Source of the DNA: Arenicellales bacterium
GTDB lineage: Bacteria > Pseudomonadota > Gammaproteobacteria > Arenicellales > UBA868
Length of the DNA: 6,024 nt
Assembly: GCA_028825345.1 (NCBI GenBank)
Contig: JAPKAJ010000142.1
Coordinates: 1 to 6,024, forward strand
Direction of reading: 5' to 3'
Every line of letters starts with the position of its first letter. Position 1 is the first letter of the stretch. Position numbers and translations under genes: made by a program. The notes under the pieces are model-generated. The model made no database searches. It had not been told where the DNA came from and saw only the letters and a program-made list of their open reading frames with translations. Shown here in pieces: positions 1 through 4,667 of this stretch.

Positions 1-226
1 CGATTGCCTGGACCCGGCTTTTGCTCCCGGCACCGGCACGCCGGTGGCCGGAGGTCTTTCCAGCAATATGGCGCTGCAGATTTTACGTGGCCTCAAGGGT
101 TTAGATATTGTTGGTATGGATGTAGTCGAGGTGGCGCCGGCCTACGATCAGGCTGAGGTTACCGCGCTCGCCGCAGCCACACTGGGTTTAGAAATGCTCT
201 ATCTGCAGGTCGAAAAACTTTCCTGA
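1..226 (+). CDS. speB: Agmatinase (agmatine ureohydrolase), C-terminal fragment
   Basis: This is the 3' end of a ureohydrolase gene whose 5' part lies outside the window; the frame is open from base 2 to the TGA at 224-226 (74 residues visible). Agmatinase hydrolyses agmatine to putrescine and urea in the cytosol, using two Mn ions. The fragment opens inside the signature DxDCLDPAFAPGTGTP: the first visible codon is the second metal-ligand Asp of that motif, followed by CLDPAFAPGTGTP. About 40 residues later comes the family block GMDVVEVAPAYDQ, which carries the conserved Glu, then TALAAATLGLEMLY near the C terminus. As remembered, these blocks match E. coli SpeB nearly residue for residue, which favours agmatinase over arginase, guanidinobutyrase or formimidoylglutamase, although those paralogues share much of the motif. 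The GTG at 44 is internal to the gene and not a start. Confidence 0.9.
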   Translation, partial: DCLDPAFAPGTGTPVAGGLSSNMALQILRGLKGLDIVGMDVVEVAPAYDQAEVTALAAATLGLEMLYLQVEKLS

Positions 227-242
227 GCGCGCAAGGTTTTCG
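211..242 (+). terminator. Possible weak terminator hairpin at the end of speB
   Basis: CGAAAAACTT (211-220) can pair with AAGGTTTTCG (233-242): nine of ten positions match, with one A/G mismatch and a 12-base loop containing the stop codon. The right arm includes TTTT. The stem is A/T-rich and no longer U-run follows, so it may be weak or fortuitous. It is the only hairpin seen close after the stop. Confidence 0.3.
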
Positions 243-376
243 CTGATAGGGTTTTCGACCTGACCCGGAAGTTAAAGGCGCTGCAGTTCGAGGCCAGAGG
301 TTTTCTATTTAGCCTCCCATACCCCTATAGACTGCCCCAGCGTCTTCGCGAATATCAATTACCCAATTATCTGCGC

Positions 377-412
377 TTAGACTGTTGTTAAAGCGTTCTA
401 ACTTCAGTCTGA
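377..412. promoter_or_regulatory. Interrupted inverted repeat in the aminotransferase leader region
   Basis: TTAGACTG (377-384) pairs with CAGTCTGA (405-412), including one T/G wobble. After a symmetric TT/TT internal loop, GTTA (387-390) pairs with TAAC (399-402) around an 8-base loop. No T-run follows, so it does not look like an intrinsic terminator. It could be an operator-like dyad upstream of the aminotransferase promoter, or chance. No known regulator site is recognised. Confidence 0.3.
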
Positions 413-461
413 TCTACCCCGGTTTACACCGTTAAGCCCTGCTTTGTTGGCGGTATAAGTT

Positions 462-492
462 TTGACTGATGGTGGTAATTAGCAATTACACT
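462..492 (+). promoter_or_regulatory. Marginal sigma-70-like promoter candidate for the aminotransferase gene
   Basis: TTGACT (462-467) matches five of six bases of the -35 consensus. TACACT (487-492) matches four of six of the -10 consensus, but the 19-base spacer is longer than the ideal 17. Transcription would begin near 499, giving a leader of roughly 55 bases. This is a pattern match only. Confidence 0.2.
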
Positions 493-555
493 GATCCTTG
501 GGGCTAAATCTGCCTATCCTTCGGAGCACGAATATTCCGACTTTGGGTTAACACC

Positions 556-1707
556 ATGGATATGCAGAACATCGTCAAGCTACCCGAGCGCACCCTTATG
601 GGGCCAGGCCCGTCCGAGATTAACCCGCGGGTGTTAGTCGCACTGTCCCAGCCGGCGATCGGCCACCTCGACCCGGCCTTTGTTTCGCTGATGGATGAGG
701 TAAAGGGTTTGCTGCGCTATGCTTTTCAGACCAGTAATCGGCTGACCTTCCCAGTGTCTGGCCCTGGATCTGCAGGCATGGAGACCTGCTTTGTTAATTT
801 GATAGAACCAGGGGACAAAGTGATTGTTGCCCGCAACGGCGTATTCGGCACCAGGATGCAGGAGATGGCAAGCCGCCTCGGGGCGCAGGTTGTGACCGTT
901 GACGACGAATGGGGTTATGCGGTGGACCCGGGAAAAATCGAAGAAGCGTTAAGGGCTAACCCGGATGCGTGTGCTGTTGCATTTGTTCATGCCGAGACTT
1001 CGACGGGCGCGCTATCAGACGCAAAAACAATTTCTGAGATTGCTCATCGTTACGGTTGCCTTACGATTGTCGATGCCGTGACTTCGCTCGCAGGGTCTCC
1101 GCTCTACGTGGATGATTGGGGCCTTGATGTGGTGTACTCCGGTGCCCAAAAATGTCTTTCCTGCGTTGCGGGCATCTCGCCTGTCACTATCGGGGATCAG
1201 GCACTGGCCAAAATGAAGCAGCGAAAATTGCCGGCCCCTACCTGGTTTCACGATTTAGGGTTGATCGATGGCTATTGGTCAGAAGGTGGAACACGCGCCT
1301 ATCACCACACTGCACCGGTTAACAGCATCTTTGCGCTGACCGAGGCGCTGCGCCTGCTGAAGCAAGAGGGGTTGGGTCGAGCCTGGAAGCGACACCAAGA
1401 CAACTCCGAGAGATTGGTCTCGGGTCTACGGCATCTAGGCCTCGACATGCTGGTCGAGGATCCAGCGGTCCGGTTACCTCAACTCAATGCTGTGCGTCTA
1501 CCAGTTGACATCGACGAGGCATCAATCCGCTCGAGATTACTGAATGACAAAAACCTGGAAATCGGTGCTGGCCTTGGACCACTTGCCGGAAAAGTGTGGC
1601 GTATCGGCCTTATGGGATATTCCAGCCGCCCGGAGAACATATCGTTCTGTCTGGACGCGTTAGGCAGCGAATTGGGCAGCGCGATTCAAACTGCGGTTGG
1701 CGAGTAG
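556..1707 (+). CDS. Alanine/serine-glyoxylate aminotransferase family protein (class V PLP aminotransferase)
   Basis: This complete 383-residue protein is a fold-type I, class V PLP aminotransferase of the AGXT/SPT/PucG group, expected to move an amino group from alanine or serine to glyoxylate in the cytosol. Visible landmarks are the N-terminal LMGPGPSEINP (14-24); SGPGSAGME (68-76) for cofactor phosphate binding; AETSTG (146-151); IVDAVTSLAG (171-180), whose Asp173 should pair with the pyridine nitrogen; YSGAQKCLS (194-202) with Schiff-base Lys199; and GKVWRIGLMG (345-354), whose Arg349 should bind the substrate carboxylate. Length is normal for the family. After the lysine, the PPG usual in this family, as remembered, is VAG here (204-206). 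ATG 556 has no clear Shine-Dalgarno sequence, and ATG 562 is also possible. The substrate (alanine, serine or ureidoglycine as donor) cannot be settled; no purine-catabolism gene is nearby to support PucG. Confidence 0.9.
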   Translation: MDMQNIVKLPERTLMGPGPSEINPRVLVALSQPAIGHLDPAFVSLMDEVKGLLRYAFQTSNRLTFPVSGPGSAGMETCFVNLIEPGDKVIVARNGVFGTRMQEMASRLGAQVVTVDDEWGYAVDPGKIEEALRANPDACAVAFVHAETSTGALSDAKTISEIAHRYGCLTIVDAVTSLAGSPLYVDDWGLDVVYSGAQKCLSCVAGISPVTIGDQALAKMKQRKLPAPTWFHDLGLIDGYWSEGGTRAYHHTAPVNSIFALTEALRLLKQEGLGRAWKRHQDNSERLVSGLRHLGLDMLVEDPAVRLPQLNAVRLPVDIDEASIRSRLLNDKNLEIGAGLGPLAGKVWRIGLMGYSSRPENISFCLDALGSELGSAIQTAVGE

Positions 1708-1783
1708 CAAACCGCCTTTGAGCAGCCGTTTCCCTTCTAGAACTGCGGCTCCCGCCTAAACCCACAGCAACGGACTGCTTTTT

Positions 1784-1806
1784 GCCAGGGATTCCTAATC
1801 CTTGGC
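1784..1806. terminator. Stem-loop between convergent genes (possible bidirectional terminator)
   Basis: GCCAGGGATT (1784-1793) and AATCCTTGGC (1797-1806) form a 10-bp stem with one G/T wobble and a 3-base loop. It lies 76 bases after the aminotransferase stop and 9 bases beyond the stop of the minus-strand membrane protein gene. Five T residues (1779-1783) sit just before it on the plus strand rather than after it, so neither strand shows the classical hairpin plus U-run. A weak 4-bp hairpin (AGCA 1766-1769, TGCT 1776-1779) does precede that T-run and could act on plus-strand transcripts. Confidence 0.45.
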
Positions 1807-1815
1807 GCTTGTCAC

Positions 1816-2115
1816 TTAGTTCACCAGCAAGCCGACGAAGTAGTCGAGCGCGCTGGCGAATTCGTTCTCCAGTGGAAATGAGAGCAATCCCATAACCGTA
1901 TAACCTAGCACCCAGAGCATAAGGTAGAAGCGGACAAGAAAAAAGAACCAGGCCACATACAAAGGTATCAACGGTCGGATCAGAAACTTTGGTGTGACGG
2001 GGTCGAACAGATAAAGAGCCGGGCTGGTCACACGAATAAAGAAGCGGGCAAAGAAAAACGGGGTGTCTTCGCGTAGAAACAACGGCATGCCCAAGCGTCC
2101 GATCAAGGTCCACAT
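1816..2115 (-). CDS. Small orphan membrane protein, function unknown
   Basis: The gene encodes 99 residues if it starts at the ATG at 2115. GGGAG at 2125-2121, five bases from GGAG to this ATG, decides the start; the in-frame ATG at 2127 has no ribosome site and would add only four residues. The protein is strongly hydrophobic. A short N-terminal stretch ending in basic and acidic residues (MPLFLREDTP) leads into an aromatic segment (FFFARFFIRV), then VTSPALYLFDPVTPKFLIRP, then a long hydrophobic block at about residues 45-79 (YVAWFFFLVRFYLMLWVLGY and beyond) that fits one or two membrane spans, and an acidic tail containing LENEFASALD. I cannot assign a family; the SPALYLFDP...P pattern loosely recalls YggT-type proteins, but that is not evidence enough. 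It converges with the aminotransferase gene and has no partner on its strand. A longer antisense frame over the same DNA is arginine-rich and unconvincing. Confidence 0.65.
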   Translation of the reverse strand: MWTLIGRLGMPLFLREDTPFFFARFFIRVTSPALYLFDPVTPKFLIRPLIPLYVAWFFFLVRFYLMLWVLGYTVMGLLSFPLENEFASALDYFVGLLVN

Positions 2116-2120
2116 GATGA

Positions 2121-2125
2121 CTCCC
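2121..2125 (-). promoter_or_regulatory. Shine-Dalgarno site that decides the membrane protein start
   Basis: On the minus strand GGGAG ends five bases before the ATG at 2115. It overlaps the alternative upstream ATG (2127-2125), which itself lacks any purine-rich site upstream. This supports initiation at 2115. Confidence 0.5.
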
Positions 2126-2159
2126 ATGGTGTAGTCAGCTATCAGTACCTAGAACAAAA

Positions 2160-2351
2160 ATGCCTGATTCGGACCCTGTCCGTCGTCTGTTACAGCAGGC
2201 AATTGATCCGCTGTGGCGCGAATGGCGTAGCGATCAGAGGAAAGGGGGCTTCAGTGTAGCGTTGGAGAAGGCCAAAATCCGGATTGTCGGCGCTGCGTTT
2301 ACCGATGCAACCGAATCGGAAAACGCGTTTACGGTGAGCCCGGAGCGTTGA
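2160..2351 (+). CDS. Doubtful small ORF, hypothetical protein (possibly a gene remnant)
   Basis: A 63-codon frame opens at ATG 2160 and ends at TGA 2349-2351. The predicted product is soluble, with an amphipathic N-terminal part (RRLLQQAIDPLWREW at about 8-22) and a charged middle (LEKAKIRIVGAAF). No family is recognised. The ATG is preceded by an A-run and has no Shine-Dalgarno sequence. It is divergent from the membrane protein gene and about 290 bases from the next operon. Another forward frame stays open from about 2235 to a TGA near 2490, so the ORF could be the first half of a frameshifted gene. It may equally be chance. Confidence 0.3.
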   Translation: MPDSDPVRRLLQQAIDPLWREWRSDQRKGGFSVALEKAKIRIVGAAFTDATESENAFTVSPER

Positions 2352-2640
2352 TTTACTGGGTGCCAATCGCGGATGCGTTTATGTCTTCGGATAAGTCGAT
2401 TGTGCGTGATTCCATACGTTTTTACTGGCAGGCGCCACGATGCGAACTGAGAGGAGCTCTACAGCCTGCGAGAGTTTTGGGTTTTCTGGACAACTGAACG
2501 GTAGCGCCAGGGCGGCTGCGACGGGCACGCTAGATCGGGTGTCATTATCAGTTACAGCGGTAGAATAGGCGGCTCATTGTTTTACAGGCTTTGCACCGCG
2601 AATTCTGAACAAACGCACCACCTATACGCTAAGGATAAAG
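2352..2640. other. Gap upstream of the four-gene operon
   Basis: These 289 bases have no supported gene. They contain an open frame without a clear start (to about 2490), a small dyad TGGC-aggc-GCCA in the 2420-2440 region, and TAGAAT at 2561-2566, a five-of-six match to a -10 box but without a recognisable -35 box 16-18 bases upstream. The operon promoter most likely lies here but cannot be fixed by eye. Confidence 0.4.
2631..2635 (+). promoter_or_regulatory. Shine-Dalgarno site of the AhpD-like gene
   Basis: AAGGA lies five bases before ATG 2641. This is the clearest ribosome-binding site of the operon and fixes the start of its first gene; the downstream genes have weak sites and appear to rely on translational coupling. 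Confidence 0.6.
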
Positions 2641-3234
2641 ATGTTAAGTGATAAACCGATCAGTCGATACCCGGTACCGACTCTGGAAGAACTGCCGGAG
2701 GATCTGCGTAACCGAGTTTTGGCAGTCCAGGAAAAAGCGGGCTTTGTGCCCAATGTCTTTTTGACGCTTGCTCATCGGCCAGATGAGTGCCGTGCATTTT
2801 TTGACTATCACGATGCGTTGATGCTACGCGAGGGCGGCCTTTCCAAGGCAGAGCGCGAAATGATCGTGGTCTCCACATCAGGCACGAACAATTGTCAGTA
2901 CTGCGTGGTCGCTCATGGCGCGATCCTGCGCATTTACGCGCGTGACCCGCTGGTGGCTGATCAGGTCGCGATCAATTTCCGCAAGGCCGATATCAGCGAA
3001 CGCCAGAAGGCGATGCTGATCTTTGCTGACAAAGTAGCGCGTGATTCGGCTGCCTTGGAAGATGCGGATTATGACCATTTGCGAGAACATGGCTTTGATG
3101 AGGAAGATATCTGGGATATTGGCGCGATTGCGGCGTTTTTTGCCCTGTCCAACCGAATGGCTAACCTCATTGGGATGCGCCCGAACGATCAGTTCTACAG
3201 TATGGGCCGCCAGTCTCGGGAAACGAACTCGTGA
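2641..3234 (+). CDS. AhpD-like peroxidase-related protein (carboxymuconolactone decarboxylase fold)
   Basis: This 197-residue cytosolic protein belongs to the AhpD/CMD superfamily, in the subgroup usually called uncharacterised peroxidase-related enzymes. Family members use a redox-active CxxC pair to reduce peroxides or serve a peroxiredoxin. The protein shows TNNCQYCVVAHG (82-93), giving Cys85 and Cys88, with His92 four residues on and Glu73 twelve residues before the first Cys. This E-x11-C-xx-C-xxx-H spacing is the same as that of the AhpD catalytic set (Glu118, Cys130, Cys133, His137 in the mycobacterial enzyme, as remembered). The N terminus (SRYPVPTLEELPE...GFVPNVFLTLAHRP) and the C-terminal NLIGMRPNDQFY are typical of the subgroup. 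No AhpC or other peroxiredoxin gene is adjacent, so the partner is unknown. It is first in an operon, and its stop overlaps the next gene's GTG by 4 bp. Confidence 0.88.
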   Translation: MLSDKPISRYPVPTLEELPEDLRNRVLAVQEKAGFVPNVFLTLAHRPDECRAFFDYHDALMLREGGLSKAEREMIVVSTSGTNNCQYCVVAHGAILRIYARDPLVADQVAINFRKADISERQKAMLIFADKVARDSAALEDADYDHLREHGFDEEDIWDIGAIAAFFALSNRMANLIGMRPNDQFYSMGRQSRETNS

Positions 3235-3617
3235 GTTCGCCTCCAGAGGGGTTGCCCTCAATTCGTACTATTGCGATGCCTGCAGACGCCAATCCCAATG
3301 GCGATATCTTCGGCGGCTGGCTGATGGCGCAGATGGATCTGGCGGGCGGAACCTACGCTTTTGGCCTCAGCAGTGGACGGGTCACCACGGTGGCAGTAGA
3401 TGCCATGACCTTTCACTTGCCCGTCCAGGTGGGTGACCAGGTGAGTTGTTATTGCACGACCGAGAAAATCGGTAATACCTCTATCGCCGTAAAAGTCGAA
3501 ACCTGGGTGCGTCGACGCCATAACCAAAGTGAAGAGCGGGTGACCGAGGGCCTGTTCACTTTTGTGGCTATTGATGCTGCGGGTCGGCCACGGCCAGTCA
3601 AGAGAACCGCGTCCTGA
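3231..3617 (+). CDS. yciA: Acyl-CoA thioesterase, YciA type
   Basis: This 128-residue single-hotdog-domain enzyme hydrolyses acyl-CoA thioesters of broad chain length to free acid and CoA in the cytosol; YciA-type enzymes act as hexamers with CoA feedback inhibition. The start of the domain reads RTIAMPADANPNGDIFGGW (12-30) followed by LMAQMDLAGG, which closely matches E. coli and Haemophilus YciA as remembered. Asp36 in AQMD corresponds to the catalytic Asp44 of the Haemophilus enzyme. GRVTTVAVDAMTFHLPVQVGD (49-69), TWVRRR and EGLFTFVAID complete the family pattern. GTG 3231 is shared with the upstream stop (GTGA), and the family's short N terminus fits this start. A weak GGGA at 3218-3221 could serve as ribosome site. 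Length is typical, and no key residue is missing. Confidence 0.93.
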   Translation: MSSPPEGLPSIRTIAMPADANPNGDIFGGWLMAQMDLAGGTYAFGLSSGRVTTVAVDAMTFHLPVQVGDQVSCYCTTEKIGNTSIAVKVETWVRRRHNQSEERVTEGLFTFVAIDAAGRPRPVKRTAS

Positions 3618-3622
3618 GCCTC

Positions 3623-4189
3623 GTGGAATCCGACCAGCCAGGTCGATTAGAGCATTTCGCGGCCACCTTGAGCGATGCCGGTTTGCCACCGTTGGCGTCG
3701 TGGCAGCCGACGTTGGTGCGGGATATGGATCTACAGATTGCTCGTGATGGAACCTGGCACTACCTGGGTTCGCCAATAAAGCGTGCGCGACTGGTACGCT
3801 TACTCTCTAAGGTATTGCGCCGCGAAAATGAAGAATTCTTCCTGGTGTCACCACAGGAAAAACTACGCATCCAGGTTGATGATGCGCCATTCGTTGCGGT
3901 TGAGATGGAGCACCTGGGTGAGGCTGACGATCAGCGACTGGTTTTTCGCACCAACGTGAATGACGTCATTGTTGCAGGAGTGGATCATGCGATCTGTGTC
4001 GTGGAGGATTCCCGAACCGGGGAGCCCGCCCCCTACATCGGTGTGCGTGACGGCTTGGATGCATTAATCTCGCGAGCAGTGTATTACGAACTTGCCGAAA
4101 TCGCACGGCCAGCGCCAGCGCCGCGACAGCATACCCTGGGCGTCACAAGTGAAGGATGTTTCTTTGCGTTGGGCAGCAACTGTGAGTAA
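3623..4189 (+). CDS. DUF1285 domain-containing protein, function unknown
   Basis: This 188-residue soluble protein is recognised as DUF1285 by its motif order: PPLASWQP (22-29), DMDLQIARDGTWHYLGSPI (34-52), a region VLRRENEEFFLVSPQEKL (64-81) followed by RIQVDDAPF (82-90), TNVNDVIV (110-117), then YIGVRDGLDALISRAVYYEL (138-157) and the terminal LGVTSEGCFFALG (172-184). The family is widespread in Proteobacteria, and structural-genomics models exist as far as I recall, but no biochemical role is established. No membrane segment or signal peptide is visible. The GTG start lies 5 bases after the yciA stop, with no strong ribosome site, so translation is probably coupled. The end overlaps the next gene by 8 bp. 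Sitting between two acyl-thioester hotdog genes, it may have a role connected with CoA or ACP thioesters; that is inference from position only. Confidence 0.85.
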   Translation: MESDQPGRLEHFAATLSDAGLPPLASWQPTLVRDMDLQIARDGTWHYLGSPIKRARLVRLLSKVLRRENEEFFLVSPQEKLRIQVDDAPFVAVEMEHLGEADDQRLVFRTNVNDVIVAGVDHAICVVEDSRTGEPAPYIGVRDGLDALISRAVYYELAEIARPAPAPRQHTLGVTSEGCFFALGSNCE

Positions 4190-4640
4190 TAAACAGGCTC
4201 TCGAGAAACTGGTCGCCTATCTGCGTGAGGAGGTGCCTATGGTGCGCCAGTTCGATGTTCGCTCGGCTGGGGTAGATGCTTCCGGATTGGTTCTCGAGGC
4301 ACCTCTGGCGATTAATTTCAACGACAAGGGTACCGCCTTTGCCGGCACCCTGGCATCGCTTTGCACACTGTCTGGATGGGCTATGACCTCCCTGATCTGC
4401 GAAGCCGCAGGTCTTAAGGCGGATATTGCGGCGATTCATAGCGAGATTACTTACGCCAGGCCGTGTACCGAAGAGAAAGTGCGGGCTATCTGCACCTGGC
4501 CAGCCGATGCGACTGCCGCGGCGTTCACCACTGCTTTAGCGAGTCAGGGGCGGGCAGAGCTCTCGCTTTTGGCCCGCGTGCTGTCGCGAGACAAAGTCGC
4601 GGTACGTTTTTCAGGGAATTACATCGCCCGGATGCTTTGA
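4182..4640 (+). CDS. madB: Stand-alone YiiD C-terminal hotdog protein, probable malonyl-ACP decarboxylase (MadB-like)
   Basis: A 152-residue hotdog protein matching the YiiD C-terminal domain family, often labelled putative thioesterase. From memory of published work, E. coli YiiD (MadA, a GNAT-hotdog fusion) and stand-alone MadB proteins decarboxylate malonyl-ACP to acetyl-ACP, which primes fatty acid synthesis without FabH; Asn45 of Shewanella MadB was reported as critical. Here the conserved loop reads PLAINFNDKGTAFAGTL (41-57) with Asn45 and Asn47, followed by CTLSGWAMTSLICEAAGL and HSEITYARP (86-94), ending FSGNYIARML. The GNAT half is absent, as in MadB. GTG 4182 is chosen because the family's N-terminal helix begins there. 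In-frame starts upstream (ATG 4092, GTG 4149) would add a basic, non-family extension lying over the DUF1285 gene. It overlaps that gene by 8 bp. The thioesterase alternative remains open. Confidence 0.82.
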   Translation: MSNKQALEKLVAYLREEVPMVRQFDVRSAGVDASGLVLEAPLAINFNDKGTAFAGTLASLCTLSGWAMTSLICEAAGLKADIAAIHSEITYARPCTEEKVRAICTWPADATAAAFTTALASQGRAELSLLARVLSRDKVAVRFSGNYIARML

Positions 4641-4656
4641 CGACCCGGGCGATGTA
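4620..4656. terminator. 12-bp perfect inverted repeat between convergent genes
   Basis: TACATCGCCCGG (4620-4631) and CCGGGCGATGTA (4645-4656) are exact reverse complements around a 13-base loop containing the stop codon of the MadB-like gene. The left arm also encodes the last residues of that protein. The repeat ends 11 bases beyond the stop of the minus-strand cystathionine enzyme gene. No U-run follows directly on either strand; the nearest plus-strand T-run is TTTTT at 4675-4679. It probably serves as a shared transcript 3' end or RNA-stability element for both converging transcripts. Confidence 0.6.
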
Positions 4657-4667
4657 TGCGTCGACGG

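Larger units (their letters stand above)
227..555. other. Non-coding gap between speB and the aminotransferase gene
   Basis: These 329 bases contain no credible coding frame. They hold the right arm of the weak hairpin at the speB stop, a second copy of GGTTTTCG at 250-257, an interrupted hairpin at 377-412, a short inverted repeat CGGT-ttac-ACCG at 420-431, and a marginal promoter-like pair at 462-492. The length suggests that the aminotransferase gene has its own promoter and leader and is not co-transcribed with speB. Confidence 0.5.

Noticed and set aside
227..555. Riboswitch or small RNA in the gap before the aminotransferase gene
   Set aside because: Apart from one interrupted hairpin there is no set of conserved stems or terminator resembling a glycine, PLP-related or other riboswitch that I know.
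1610..2113. Minus-strand 167-codon frame overlapping the small membrane protein and the aminotransferase 3' end
   Set aside because: It is longer than the frame chosen, but it is arginine- and cysteine-rich without domain character, runs through the stem-loop at 1784-1806 and 98 bases of the aminotransferase gene, and lacks a family pattern. The overlapping 99-residue frame has coherent membrane-protein composition and a ribosome site.
3258..3776. Minus-strand 172-codon frame antisense to yciA and DUF1285
   Set aside because: It spans the junction of two well-supported genes, has no domain motif, and looks like a codon-bias shadow.
4092..4181. N-terminal extension of the MadB-like gene to ATG 4092
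   Set aside because: The extra 30 residues are basic and unlike the family N terminus, and would overlap the DUF1285 gene by about 100 bases. GTG 4182 gives the family length.
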